This document shows, piece after piece, positions 16,236 through 26,044 of a stretch of DNA of 64,000 nucleotides. The translations under genes and the position numbers were made by a program. The stretch covers positions 1 to 64,000 of the forward strand of contig CAZJLP010000013.1 in NCBI GenBank assembly GCA_964546955.1, written 5' to 3'. Within the stretch, counting starts at the first letter, position 1; each line of letters starts with the position of its first letter. The notes under the pieces are model-generated. The model searched no databases, was not told where the DNA came from, and saw only the letters and a list, made by a program, of their open reading frames with translations. The stretch comes from CAZJLP01 sp964546955 (GTDB lineage: Bacteria; Verrucomicrobiota; Verrucomicrobiia; Opitutales; Opitutaceae).

Positions 16236-19200
16236 TTAGAATTCGCCGCGGAAACCCACGCTCCACTGCTGGCCATATTCCTCGATCTGGCGGACGCGGC
16301 CGTCGGATTTGTACATCCAGATCTTGCCCGAATCATACGCGCGGTCACCCGAGACGAATACGCTGAAGTTCCGGGTGATCTTGTAGCGCGCATCGACAAA
16401 GATGATCGTCCGCGGTTTGAAGTATTCGGGCTGACCGGGCGCGCCGGTGGTAGCGCCGACGAAGGTGTAGTCCGTCCAGGTCCCGTTGACGCTGAGGCGG
16501 AACTTGCCCAAACCCCACGTCGCGCCCGCGGTGGCGACGCGAGGGATGAAGCGCGTGCCGGTGCGCGGCCGCTGCACGGCGGTGCGGTGGCTGTACGTCG
16601 CAAAGAGGGTTGTGCCGTTCAGCCATTTGCTCTCGAGGAAGTCCAGCTGCTGCGTGTAGGCGAGCTCAATGCCCTTAACCGTCCGTTTCTCTTCGGCGTT
16701 GAAGAATGTGAAGAAACGAAATTCGGGGCGGTCAATTTCAGTTCCGCCAAACCCGGCCGTGGCCGCGTCGACGCCTTCTTCATTGTCGTCGATGGGATTC
16801 TTCAGATTGCTCTGGTACACGTGGATGCTGGCGTTGCTGTTGCCGGTTTTGCCGAAATAGTAGTCCAGAAACAGCGAAAACCGGTTCGCCCGCTCAGGCT
16901 TCAAAGCCGGATTGGGAACGACAATCGCAGTATCACCGGTGGTTTCATTGAACGTGACTTCGAGCGGACCGGCGGTGCGGTTCAAATCGGGACGTTTGAT
17001 GGACTTGTTCCAGCCTGCCTTGAGGAACAGATTGGGCGTGATGGTATACTTGAGCATCGCGCTGGGCATGTAGTCCGTGTACCGGCCCCAAAGGTTTTCT
17101 TTCGGCAGCGACCACCGATAGTTTGCGTACGCGACGGTGTTCACGGCGCGCGGAACCGGTTGACCGTTGACGATCGCGGTCGTGCGGAAGGGATTGTCCG
17201 GAATTGGGACTTCGCCCGGAACCGAAGTGATCGTACGGGTGTTTTCCATACGCACACCACCAAGGAGCATCCAACGGGTGCCGACGCGGGAACTCTGCAT
17301 CAAATAGGCCGCACGGATATCCTCTTGATTGCTCTGAAAGCTGCCCCGCACGTTGTTGATCTGGGCCGCCAGGTTGGCCTCGCTCTGGACGAACCGTTCA
17401 GGGTTCGTGCGACGCAGCGCATCCAGAGCCTCCTTGTGCACGACGGGAAACACGGGGACATTGCCACCAAAGCCGTCGACAATTTCAAAAGTAGCCGGAG
17501 AAAGAGGCATGCGCGGTTCGCCAGCCGGAGCGGTGTAGCGCCCGACAAACGACTCTTCGACTTTCCGGTGCTTGAAGGTGACGTTGTTGCCCACGCCGAA
17601 TTGGTACGTGGTCGGAATTCTCCAGGGCATCACCTTCTTGATGTCGGCCTTGCCGGTGTACTGCTCCGTCTTGCCGAGCTGGCGGTTAGTATTCAAATCG
17701 TCATCAACCACCCAGTTGTTCCAGTCGGTCCAGCTGGGACCGCTGGTCTGGACGATGTGCCAGTCGGTTGACTTCACATCGGGACGCACCGCGGTGAATC
17801 CAATCGTGCGCAGGCGCACGGGTGTGTTGCCTACCGTGCCGTAAACCATGCCGCCCCGGCGCTCGCGAGCGCGGGAATAGAGCAGCGAGAGCACGCCCGA
17901 CCAGGAACCCTGCTTGTATTCGGCGATGAAACTCGCGTTGGTATTGTCCTTTTTCTTGCCCGTGGACTCACCGGTTTGGTCGATGCGGGTTTGCCGGCCA
18001 ACCTGTGTTCCGGCGGCGGAGGGCAACGCAATAATTGTCGTGGCATTGGAGCCGGCTGCCAGATCGAAAGGACCACTGCCCGAGTTGGTGGGATTGCCCA
18101 CGTTGAAGGTGAGGTTTCGGTTGGCAAAGAAATCATCGAAATACGTGTAGCTGCCCGCCGTGGTCAGCTTGAGCTGGCGGATCGGTCGAAAATCCATCTT
18201 GAGGCCGCCGCTGGACTTTTCGACCAGCTTGGGCCCGTCCTTGAAGCCGATGGACGTGACGAAAGGATCGTTCATCCCGCGGGAATAATTGTACGTGATG
18301 CTCTCGCGGAACTGGACCTTGTAGATGTTCGTGAACGATCCATTGAGCGAATAGCCGAACTTGTTATTGAAGAGAGCACCGCTCGAGTAGTCGAAGGAGA
18401 GCCGGGGACGAATTTTCGCGTGCGTGTCGTCGTCGTGACGCGAGGTCTTCTTGAAATCCGGCTCCTTGGAATTCCAAACAAACCCGGCCGTAACGGAGTA
18501 GCGCTGGTTTTTCGCATCGAGGGCACTGCGCGTGCGCAGATTGATGGTGCCGGCGGGCGCGTCCGCCCACATGTCAGGGGTGAGGGTCTTATTGATTTCG
18601 ACCGACTCGATATTGTTCATCGAGATCGACTCGAACTCGAATTGCCGAGTGTTGCTGCCGAACGATCCGGAGTCGCCGCTGGCCTGGGCATTGCCGTCGA
18701 GGGTCACGTAACCGTATTTCGGGTCCATGCCGCCCAAGCTGGCGGTGCGCGTGTCGGTCTCGACATAGTCGATCGTGACGCCCGGGAGATACTTCAAAAA
18801 CTCGCCGATATTCTGCTCCGTCATGTCGCCAAAGACGTCGGTGGAGACTACCTGCTTGATGTTGGCTGCTTGCTTTTGCTCGGCGATCATCTTGGCCTGG
18901 CCTTCGCGGGTGCCTTCGACGGTGAAGGCCTGAAGCACGACGGCTTCGTCCTTTCGATCGTCGCGACCCAGGGAAATTTCGAAGTCCTGCATGGCCGCCG
19001 ATCCCGCCGTGACGGTCACCGTGTGCGTGACCGGGGCCGCACCCGGATAGGTCGCGACCACCGTGGTGGAGCCAGGGGGAACGTTGTGAATCGTGTAGTA
19101 ACCGTCGTCGCCCGACGTCGCCGTCAGGTTGGTGCCGGGAATCGACACGTCCACATTGCGAACGTATTGGCGGTTGCCGGGATTAAACACGCGGCCGCTA

Positions 19201-19322
19201 ATGGTGCCGGTGGATTGAGCCGAGACAGACAGCCCCGTGAGGAGCGTCGCACTGATAAGAAGCAGGATACGTAGGCCGACACGGATCCCGAACGCCCTAG
19301 GGGCAGCTAGGTGTGTGATCAT
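16236..19322 (-). CDS. TonB-dependent receptor with N-terminal carboxypeptidase-like domain
   Basis: Outer-membrane transporter of about 1028 residues. The start at 19322 gives a clear signal peptide (RILLLISATLLTGLSVSAQS). The frame is open much further upstream, without family-like sequence. After cleavage comes a carboxypeptidase-regulatory-like beta domain (GTISGRVFNPGNRQYVRN), then a plug with IESVEINKTLTPDMWADAPA, and a barrel ending in the terminal aromatic RGEF. The substrate is unknown. Large plant-polysaccharide or siderophore substrates are typical of this group in Opitutaceae. A paralogue lies next door. Confidence 0.93.
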   Translation of the reverse strand: MITHLAAPRAFGIRVGLRILLLISATLLTGLSVSAQSTGTISGRVFNPGNRQYVRNVDVSIPGTNLTATSGDDGYYTIHNVPPGSTTVVATYPGAAPVTHTVTVTAGSAAMQDFEISLGRDDRKDEAVVLQAFTVEGTREGQAKMIAEQKQAANIKQVVSTDVFGDMTEQNIGEFLKYLPGVTIDYVETDTRTASLGGMDPKYGYVTLDGNAQASGDSGSFGSNTRQFEFESISMNNIESVEINKTLTPDMWADAPAGTINLRTRSALDAKNQRYSVTAGFVWNSKEPDFKKTSRHDDDTHAKIRPRLSFDYSSGALFNNKFGYSLNGSFTNIYKVQFRESITYNYSRGMNDPFVTSIGFKDGPKLVEKSSGGLKMDFRPIRQLKLTTAGSYTYFDDFFANRNLTFNVGNPTNSGSGPFDLAAGSNATTIIALPSAAGTQVGRQTRIDQTGESTGKKKDNTNASFIAEYKQGSWSGVLSLLYSRARERRGGMVYGTVGNTPVRLRTIGFTAVRPDVKSTDWHIVQTSGPSWTDWNNWVVDDDLNTNRQLGKTEQYTGKADIKKVMPWRIPTTYQFGVGNNVTFKHRKVEESFVGRYTAPAGEPRMPLSPATFEIVDGFGGNVPVFPVVHKEALDALRRTNPERFVQSEANLAAQINNVRGSFQSNQEDIRAAYLMQSSRVGTRWMLLGGVRMENTRTITSVPGEVPIPDNPFRTTAIVNGQPVPRAVNTVAYANYRWSLPKENLWGRYTDYMPSAMLKYTITPNLFLKAGWNKSIKRPDLNRTAGPLEVTFNETTGDTAIVVPNPALKPERANRFSLFLDYYFGKTGNSNASIHVYQSNLKNPIDDNEEGVDAATAGFGGTEIDRPEFRFFTFFNAEEKRTVKGIELAYTQQLDFLESKWLNGTTLFATYSHRTAVQRPRTGTRFIPRVATAGATWGLGKFRLSVNGTWTDYTFVGATTGAPGQPEYFKPRTIIFVDARYKITRNFSVFVSGDRAYDSGKIWMYKSDGRVRQIEEYGQQWSVGFRGEF

Positions 19323-19561
19323 ATGGGGGGAGGTAACCGCCGCGACGTGGGGACCGCTCTGTCGCAGAGGTGGGGGGTAACGGCAGAAGCCGAGCGGTCG
19401 TGCATTGAAGAGTGGAAAAGTTGACGTAATCAACCCAGAAATCTTCGGCTCTGCGTTAATACCGTAACGAGCTGCCGCTCCGTTGCCCGCATGAAACGCA
19501 CTCACTCGCCTCCTGCCCTCCCTTATGCGGGTGGCCCCTGGCGGCTTGGGTCCGCGTCGGC

Positions 19562-19594
19562 ACAAAAAAAAGCGAGCCCGTTTCCGGGCTCGCT
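19562..19594 (-). terminator. Intrinsic terminator of the second TonB receptor gene
   Basis: The stem AGCGAGCCCG (19571-19580) pairs with CGGGCTCGCT (19585-19594), with loop TTTC. On the minus strand it is followed by eight U residues (A tract at 19563-19570). It lies 25 bp beyond the receptor stop. Stem sequence and position match the terminator at 16181-16210. Confidence 0.93.
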
Positions 19595-19619
19595 GAGAGG
19601 GGTCGTTCTGAGGATGGCG

Positions 19620-22600
19620 TTAGAACGAGCCGCGGACGCCGACCGTCCACTGGCCGCCATAACGTTCCATCTGACGATAGCGGCCGTCAGACTTGTAGTA
19701 CCAGGTCTTGCCGGAGTTGAACGCGTTGCGGCCCGAGATAAAGAGCTCGGCGTAGCGATTGATCTTAAATCCGGCGCCAACGTCGAAGATGAAACGTTGC
19801 TTCAGGTATTCTCTGTCTCCGGCGAAGTATGCCGCCGTTGCTGAAACGGTGTTATCGCCGGTTTTGATCTCATCGGTCCAGGTTCCGGCGATACTCGCAT
19901 TGAAACGCTTGTAGCGGTAGAAAAGCCCACCCGACGCGTTTTGACGGACAAAATCGTCCGGCTCCGGATCGGAGTTCACCCGGGTGTAGGTGGCGAAGAC
20001 TCGCGTACCGCTCAAAAGCCTTGGCAAAAACGTGAGCTGCTGGGAATAGCTGAGCTCCATTCCCTTGATCACGCGCTTTCCAGGGCGGTTTTGGAAGGTG
20101 TTGAATTCGTAGAATTGAAGAATCGGGTCGTCGCCGAAGCCGAATTCCGACGCCGGCACAAAGCTCGTTTCATCGATGGGGTCCGTGAGATCGGTCTGAA
20201 ACAGGTGAAGGCTGAGGCTGCCGGCAGGCTCGTAATAATATTCGAGCAAGGCCGAGAACCGCTGGGAGCGTTCAGGCTTCAGATTCGGATTAGGGATCGT
20301 CACTTCGAGATTGGTCTCGTCAATGTCGAGCAAGCCGCCGATCCGATTGAGCGGAGCGCGCTTGATGGCTTTGTGGTAGCCCAACTTGAGGTTCAGGTCT
20401 CGGGTGATCGTCCACTTGGCCGAGGCACTGGGCATGAAGTCGTCGTACTCGCCGTAGTTTGCGAGCCGGGGAAGACTCCAGCGATATCTGATCCGCTCGA
20501 GCGTGTTGGCCGCGAAGGGATTGGCCGAGTCTGGCACCCGCTGCGCGATCAGGACTTTTGTCCGCGTCGACTCAAAACGGCCGCCCAATTGAAATTGCCA
20601 CTGTTTCCAGCGGGTGTTTCCCATGAGGTAGCCTGCATTGATTTGCTCGGTGATATCTTGGTTGGATCCGAGGATATTGTCCAAATCCGTGGCCGCTTGG
20701 GCCGGCGTTTGGGTGAAATAGCCCGGCTGGGTGGTCAACCAGTCGAAAATTTGGGCTTTGTTAGGGACCGGCAACGAATAGAGATTGCCGCCCCAAGCCT
20801 GCGCGATCCGGAAATCCGCGCTCGAGATGGGCTGTGGCGACGTGAGCTGATTCCCAGTCGGGCCGACAAACGTCCTCGTGTTTGCCGTCAAACGCTGACG
20901 ATCCAACACCGTCTGCTGGACGGCTAAACCCGACTTGAAGAAAGTCGGCAGCCTCCAACCCATGACCTTCTTCGCGTTGACGAGAGCCGTGTACTGCTGC
21001 GCTTTGCCGCGTTGCAGACCGCCGCCGACATTGCCGGCTTGGGCGTCGAAACGACCGTAGTTGTTCAGGTCGCCCCAGGCGCCGCCCGAGGTTTGCGTGA
21101 AAGTCCAGGCGGGCGAATCGACGCTCGAGCGTTCCGCGATCCAACCGATACGGGTGAGATTGAGATTGGACGTAGCCACGGCCGACATACGGTCGCTGCC
21201 GTTGGTCTGGCGAGCCCGCGAGTACGCGGCTTGACCATCGATGGTCCAGGAACGTTTTTTGTACACGGCTGCAAGGGCTGCGTTCGAGGTATCCGTCTCT
21301 TTCTGGCCATGACTGCCGGTGTGCTCGATGCGTGTGTTCGCATTGCTGCCACTGGGGAGCGCGATTACCCGGTTCATGGTGGACGTCGGGTCGACATTGG
21401 CCGCGCTGACGCGGAAGTTCGCATTGCGGTTGGCGATTTCGTCGGTGAACGAGATATAGCTTCCGGACAATGTAACGGTAAGAGCTTGGAAAGGCCTGTA
21501 GTCCAACTTCACGCCCGCAGACCATTTTTCGGCTTTCTTAGGACCATCCTTGAAGTTGATCGCCGTGATGAGCGGCTTGCCTGCCGCAATCGCCTGCGCC
21601 GAGGTGTAATCGTAGGTCAGACCCGTGCGGAACTGCTCCTTGTACACATCGGTGATACCGCCGTTGATGGCGATGCCCAAGGTGTTGTTGAAATACGAGT
21701 CGGAGTGATCGAAGCTGAACGCGGGGCGCGTCTTTGCATGGGTCGTATCATCATGGCGCGGAGTTTTGCTCAGCGAATGCTCGTACTGATTTCCAATGAC
21801 GCTCACGGCGTAATTCGTGCGGCGCCCTTTGCGATCCAGCGCGCTTTTGGTGCGCAAATTAATCAACCCAGCGGGCGCATCGGCCCACATATCGGCGCTC
21901 AGGGTTTTATTCACTTCGATCGTTTCGATGTTGTTGATCGAGACCGCTTCGAATTCGAACTGACGACTGTTGTCGCCGAACGAGCCGGTGCCGGTGACAG
22001 CCATTGATGCACCATCGAGGGTCACTGCGCCATACCGGGCTTCCATACCGCCCATACGCGCTGCACGGGTGTCGGTTTCGACATAGTCGAGCGTGATGCC
22101 GGGCATGAACTTCAAAAATTCGCCGATGTTGCCTTCGGCGATGTCGCCGAACGCGTCCGTGGCGACGATGGTCTTGATGTTCATCGCGGCTTTCTGCTCT
22201 TGGATCGCCTTCGCATTGCCTTCGCGTTCGGAAGACACCACGAACTCGCTCAACGCGATGACGTCGTCGCCCGGCTTCGGGGCGGTGCTGGGCGCGGACT
22301 CGGCCGTGCCGATAAGTTCAAAATCCTTCGTCGCGGTGCCGTCCGCCGACACGGTGACTTTGGCGGTGGCGGTCCGGTATCCGGTATAGGATACAACGAC
22401 GGTCACCTCGCCCACGGGCGCATTGGGCAGGCGATAAAAACCACCGTCTTCAGAGAAGGTCGCCTGCTGTGTGCCTTCGATGCGCACCTCAGCGTTGCGG
22501 ACGTATTCACCCGTGGCCGGGTTGAAAACACGCCCGGTGATATTTCCGGTGGCTTGGGCCTGAGCGGCCACAGCGGCGAACAGGGGCAAAATTCCGAGCA

Positions 22601-22664
22601 AAAAGACACGGAATGCACAATACGGCGGAGACGTCCGCCGACGACGGGTCAGGAGGCTTAACAT
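19620..22664 (-). CDS. TonB-dependent receptor (paralogue of 16236-19322)
   Basis: Outer-membrane transporter of 1014 residues. Its signal peptide is VFLLGILPLFAAVAAQAQ, followed by the carboxypeptidase-regulatory-like domain ITGRVFNPATGEYVRNAEVR. The plug shares with its neighbour the blocks GEFLKFMPGITLDYVETDTR and IEVNKTLSADMWADAPAGLI. The barrel ends in VGVRGSF. The two receptors are tandem duplicates in architecture but well diverged in the barrel, which suggests different ligands. A 7-bp hairpin (22685-22691 with 22703-22709) lies in the leader. Confidence 0.94.
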   Translation of the reverse strand: MLSLLTRRRRTSPPYCAFRVFLLGILPLFAAVAAQAQATGNITGRVFNPATGEYVRNAEVRIEGTQQATFSEDGGFYRLPNAPVGEVTVVVSYTGYRTATAKVTVSADGTATKDFELIGTAESAPSTAPKPGDDVIALSEFVVSSEREGNAKAIQEQKAAMNIKTIVATDAFGDIAEGNIGEFLKFMPGITLDYVETDTRAARMGGMEARYGAVTLDGASMAVTGTGSFGDNSRQFEFEAVSINNIETIEVNKTLSADMWADAPAGLINLRTKSALDRKGRRTNYAVSVIGNQYEHSLSKTPRHDDTTHAKTRPAFSFDHSDSYFNNTLGIAINGGITDVYKEQFRTGLTYDYTSAQAIAAGKPLITAINFKDGPKKAEKWSAGVKLDYRPFQALTVTLSGSYISFTDEIANRNANFRVSAANVDPTSTMNRVIALPSGSNANTRIEHTGSHGQKETDTSNAALAAVYKKRSWTIDGQAAYSRARQTNGSDRMSAVATSNLNLTRIGWIAERSSVDSPAWTFTQTSGGAWGDLNNYGRFDAQAGNVGGGLQRGKAQQYTALVNAKKVMGWRLPTFFKSGLAVQQTVLDRQRLTANTRTFVGPTGNQLTSPQPISSADFRIAQAWGGNLYSLPVPNKAQIFDWLTTQPGYFTQTPAQAATDLDNILGSNQDITEQINAGYLMGNTRWKQWQFQLGGRFESTRTKVLIAQRVPDSANPFAANTLERIRYRWSLPRLANYGEYDDFMPSASAKWTITRDLNLKLGYHKAIKRAPLNRIGGLLDIDETNLEVTIPNPNLKPERSQRFSALLEYYYEPAGSLSLHLFQTDLTDPIDETSFVPASEFGFGDDPILQFYEFNTFQNRPGKRVIKGMELSYSQQLTFLPRLLSGTRVFATYTRVNSDPEPDDFVRQNASGGLFYRYKRFNASIAGTWTDEIKTGDNTVSATAAYFAGDREYLKQRFIFDVGAGFKINRYAELFISGRNAFNSGKTWYYKSDGRYRQMERYGGQWTVGVRGSF

Positions 22665-22871
22665 TGACGTAGGTGGTTAGGGGGAATCGCTTGTTTGCAC
22701 ACAGCGATTTGGGGGGAGTCAGCTTGCGTTCAGGAACGTACAAAAACGTTCACTTACCTCAACCTGCAATTGATGTGACGCGACGGAGGACCCCTCCGAC
22801 TCGCTGTCTTTCAAACGCCCTTCACCGCGGATCGGGTCCGCTTCGAAATGCAATATCTCGCTGCGTACGGA

Positions 22872-23132
22872 TCACGTCGTCCGCTTGCGCAGCCGCCCAA
22901 TCGCTTCGTCCATCAGGGCGAAGGGCCAGGCGTTCTTCTTGGGATTGATATCTACCCAGACATTCCAGATCAGCGCATCCGCCAGCTCTTCGTCCGTCAG
23001 ACGCTTCGCTTTCGCTGTTTCCTTCAAATAGAGGGTGCTGACCACTTCGTCCACCGTCAGCCCACAGTCGGCCGCCATGCGCTCAATTTCTTCGATCGGA
23101 TAAGGGAGTTCCGAACTGTGGTTTTTTTCCAT
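22872..23132 (-). CDS. Small hypothetical protein (86 aa)
   Basis: I do not recognise a family. The predicted product is acidic and helical, with IEEIERMAADCGLTVDEVVS near the N-terminus, then LTDEELADALIWNVWVDINP and a basic end RLRKRTT. It has no signal peptide or membrane segment. An AGGAGG stands only one base before the ATG, too close for a normal Shine-Dalgarno, so the true start may differ or initiation may be unusual. The coding look is reasonable, but support is limited to the open frame. Confidence 0.5.
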   Translation of the reverse strand: MEKNHSSELPYPIEEIERMAADCGLTVDEVVSTLYLKETAKAKRLTDEELADALIWNVWVDINPKKNAWPFALMDEAIGRLRKRTT

Positions 23133-23280
23133 ACCTCCTCATCGGCACTTTTGGGGTTGGAGTTAAGCGGCCGTAGCTCGGAATTATCAAAAAAGTTGAG
23201 GTACTGTGACACTGTAGGCTGGGCACGAAAGAGGCACCGTTTCACGAGAAATCGGCACCGTCGTCATGGGTAGCGGTAAA

Positions 23281-24384
23281 TCAAGCAAGCAGCTGTTTTC
23301 GCCGCCGACGAGCAACGATTCCCACCAAAATGAGGCTGCCAACCAACCCATAGGTCGAGGGTTCCGGAACCGCTAGGTCCCAGCCAATGACGTCGAAGGC
23401 GCGCAGGTCCAGAGGGGTGATGTTCTGCAGTTCGCCCCGGCCGGACGTCGGATCCAAGAGGCCGAACGGGGTGGTCCCCGCCGGGACGTCTTTCCAGTGG
23501 CTCGCTTGCCGCCCATCGCCTTTGATCACGCCGGTCGAAAACTCCGCGATCGCGGTCGCGCCGCCGTCCAAGGAAAAGTATTTGCTGCGCGGATCAGCCG
23601 TACCGTCGATTACACCCAGCGAGGTGCTCAGGGCGGAGTAACGAAAGAGGTCGAGGGCGCTCGTACGGAGGACGGACTCGTCGGGAAATACTCCGGCCGG
23701 ATTGGGACTATTCGTATCCAAGAGGTCGACGCCGCTGGAGAATCCCAATGCATGGCCGATCTCGTGCATAGCGACGCCGATGAAATCGAAAGCGCCGGCA
23801 TCGATGCCATTGGACGGATCGAAGTCCCAGGCGAAACCCGTGCTGAATACGATGGTCGCGTCGAGCGCCGCGTTGGCGGCCGGCAAAAGACCGAGCGCCT
23901 TCAACAGCGCTCCCGCCGCTCGTACGCGGGAGTTGTTAGGACTTCCGTTGTTGTCGACATAAGGCGCGGGGCTGCCCGCTCCATTTGGGTTGGTAGTCGT
24001 GTAGTTGGTGAGAACGCCAAACGTGCTGCCAGGCGCGAGGCTTGAGACCGCAAGAACGTCGTCGGAACTTTTGCGATCGTCACTCAGCGCGGTCTTGAAG
24101 GCATCGTACGGTATCAAATAATTCGCCGTCGACGTGCCGCCCAGAACTCCCGCGCCAAGAGCGCGGAAGTCGATCGAGATGTTGACCCGCGCATTGTCGC
24201 CCAGGAGAGACGACCAGCGATCCGCCGCGGCTTGAAAGCCTGCAATCGACTGAGCGCTCATCCCTGGGGTGGAAATCAGGTTGAAGGAAAGCTGCGCGAA
24301 GGCCGGCGCCGCGCAACCAAGGGAAACGACCGCAAGCGCGAGGCTGCGGGCGGCAAAAAGAGAGAAATGAGCAAGCATTTGCAT
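23281..24384 (-). CDS. Secreted zinc metalloprotease with PEP-CTERM anchor
   Basis: An exported protein of about 367 residues. The signal peptide is AARSLALAVVSLGCAAPAFA. The zincin motif is GVAMHEIGHALGFSSGVD (HExxHxxGF), near residue 200. The C-terminus is a full PEP-CTERM sorting signal: VPEPST, a hydrophobic helix (YGLVGSLILVGIVA) and an Arg/Lys cluster. It resembles the NF038122-type PEP-CTERM metalloproteases. The signal predicts exosortase processing and surface display, but no exosortase gene is in the window. The start at 24384 is chosen next to the signal peptide; 24378 is also possible. Confidence 0.88.
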   Translation of the reverse strand: MQMLAHFSLFAARSLALAVVSLGCAAPAFAQLSFNLISTPGMSAQSIAGFQAAADRWSSLLGDNARVNISIDFRALGAGVLGGTSTANYLIPYDAFKTALSDDRKSSDDVLAVSSLAPGSTFGVLTNYTTTNPNGAGSPAPYVDNNGSPNNSRVRAAGALLKALGLLPAANAALDATIVFSTGFAWDFDPSNGIDAGAFDFIGVAMHEIGHALGFSSGVDLLDTNSPNPAGVFPDESVLRTSALDLFRYSALSTSLGVIDGTADPRSKYFSLDGGATAIAEFSTGVIKGDGRQASHWKDVPAGTTPFGLLDPTSGRGELQNITPLDLRAFDVIGWDLAVPEPSTYGLVGSLILVGIVARRRRKQLLA

Positions 24385-24534
24385 AGAAAATTCGTCCCTC
24401 ACATCTCGTGGGGGGACGAACACGCTCATTGAACCTCGTTTTGGCGGGCGGGCGGAACTGCAAAAATACCTCTGAAAAGGGGGATATTAAGACTTGCGGA
24501 GCGCCCCGATATCCGTTGCCCGCTCCCTGGAGAA

Positions 24535-24563
24535 GCGGGCTTGCCCCGTCCGCGCAAGCCCGC
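24535..24563. other. Perfect 10-bp hairpin just upstream of the aminotransferase
   Basis: 24535-24544 pairs with 24554-24563, with a 9-base loop. It ends 13 bp before the ATG at 24577. There is no U tract. It may affect translation initiation of the downstream gene or simply be a spacer palindrome. Confidence 0.4.
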
Positions 24564-24576
24564 CAGACGGTTGAAG

Positions 24577-25731
24577 ATGCCCGTCACGTCGCGTCGCACC
24601 GCCCAATTCACGGAATCGCTCATTCGCGAGATGACGCGGGTGGCTCAGCACCACGGCGCCATCAACCTCGCTCAAGGTTTTCCGGACTGTGATCCGCCGC
24701 CCGCTCTCGTTCAGGCGGCGAAGGACGCCATGGACGCCCACCGGCATCAGTATGCGATCACGTGGGGTGCCCCGGAATTGCGGCAGGCATTGGGCGCGAA
24801 GATCGAACGATTCACCGGCAGGCCGGTCGATGCCAACAGCGAGCTTGTCGTCACGTGCGGGGCGACGGAAGCCATGATGGTCGCCATGATGACCGTCTGC
24901 GACCCGGGAGACCGAGTGGGACTCTTTTCTCCATTTTACGAAAACTATGCGGCGGATGCGCTTCTGGCGGGAGCGATCCCGGTGCATATCCCCCTGCATC
25001 CACCGGAATATCGGTTCGATCCAGCCGAGCTCCGCTCGGCTTTTCAGTCTGGGCTCAAAGCTTTTGTGCTATGCAATCCCTCGAACCCCTGCGGACGCGT
25101 CTTTACCCGCGAGGAGTTGCTCCAGATCGCGGCCTTGGCGGAGGAGTTCGACGTATTCGTTCTTACCGACGAGGTCTACGAGCACATCGTCTTCCCTCCC
25201 CATCAACATACCTACTTCGCCACCCTCCCCGGCATGCTCGCGCGGACGCTTTCTTGTTCTTCCCTTTCCAAGACGTTCTCGATCACCGGATGGCGCCTCG
25301 GGCATGTGCACGCGCCCGCTCCCATCATCGCACAAGCGCGAAAAGTCCACGACTTCCTCACGGTGGGCGCCGCGGCCCCTCTGCAGCACGCGGTTGTCAC
25401 GGCTCTTAATTTTCCTGTTTCGTATTACAATGAACTCGCGGCGGAATACGCGACTCAGCGCGACATTCTTCTGAGCTATCTAGACCGAACTGGGCTTTCG
25501 TACACGCGACCGGAGGGAGCCTACTTCGTGATGGTCGACATCTCGGCGTTTGGGTACAAAAGCGACGTCGCTTTTGCGCATTGGATGGCGAAAGAGATCG
25601 GCGTGGCGCCCGTCCCCGGCTCGAGCTTTTTCGCCCATGGCGAGAACCGTTATATCCGGCTCAACTTCGCCAAACGGCCGGCGACGCTGCACGCCGCGGG
25701 CGAGCGATTGCTAAGACTGAAAAGAAAATGA
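24577..25731 (+). CDS. PLP-dependent class I/II aminotransferase
   Basis: A fold-type I aminotransferase of 384 residues from MPVTSRRTAQ. The PLP lysine is in SCSSLSKTFSITGWRLGHVH (about residue 240). Other conserved parts are AINLAQGFPD near the N-terminus, CNPSNPCGRVFTREEL, VLTDEVYEHIVF and the substrate Arg in RYIRLNFAK near the end. It resembles glutamine/kynurenine transaminase or methionine aminotransferase types. The substrate cannot be fixed from sequence. It is monocistronic, between the PEP-CTERM gene and a repeat-rich spacer. Confidence 0.9.
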   Translation: MPVTSRRTAQFTESLIREMTRVAQHHGAINLAQGFPDCDPPPALVQAAKDAMDAHRHQYAITWGAPELRQALGAKIERFTGRPVDANSELVVTCGATEAMMVAMMTVCDPGDRVGLFSPFYENYAADALLAGAIPVHIPLHPPEYRFDPAELRSAFQSGLKAFVLCNPSNPCGRVFTREELLQIAALAEEFDVFVLTDEVYEHIVFPPHQHTYFATLPGMLARTLSCSSLSKTFSITGWRLGHVHAPAPIIAQARKVHDFLTVGAAAPLQHAVVTALNFPVSYYNELAAEYATQRDILLSYLDRTGLSYTRPEGAYFVMVDISAFGYKSDVAFAHWMAKEIGVAPVPGSSFFAHGENRYIRLNFAKRPATLHAAGERLLRLKRK

Positions 25732-25766
25732 GCGCGAAGCCCACGGGCTTGGTGCTAATCCGGATG

Positions 25767-25981
25767 GTGACACAGAGAGCACGGAGGTCGGAAGGAGGGC
25801 ACGGAGGCCTGGAGGTATGCTCCCGTCTTGCCGCCAATCTTGGCAGTTCACATTCTTCCGACGACCGCGGGGCCGAGAACGATCAAGAGCAAAAGAACGA
25901 GAACGATTGATGCCGAGGGACGTGGGCCAACCAGCGATCCTCCGTGGCCTCTGTGTCAGCGCTCCGTGCTCTCTGTGTCAC
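25767..25981. repeat. Long-range inverted repeat, CACAGAGAGCACGGAG type
   Basis: This fills the gene-free gap 25732-26044. The arms 25767-25786 and 25962-25981 are perfectly complementary over 20 bp. Next to the right arm a diverged copy (CTCCGTGGCCTCTGTGTCA, about 25940) repeats the same word, and a degenerate partner lies beside the left arm. The centre contains gagaacg-rich sequence (about 25871-25910) like the arms of the repeat at 58745-58870. No ORF with coding character was seen. It is probably an interspersed palindromic element. Confidence 0.85.
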
Positions 25982-26044
25982 GGGTTCGACGAGTAAGCCT
26001 TCCCAATGAAGCGGGCCCAAAACAACATTGGCAATCGGACGACC

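Noticed and set aside
15933..17771. A 612-codon plus-strand open frame, with another at 17976-19274
   Set aside because: Both are antisense to the first TonB receptor, whose signal peptide, plug and barrel motifs are clear.
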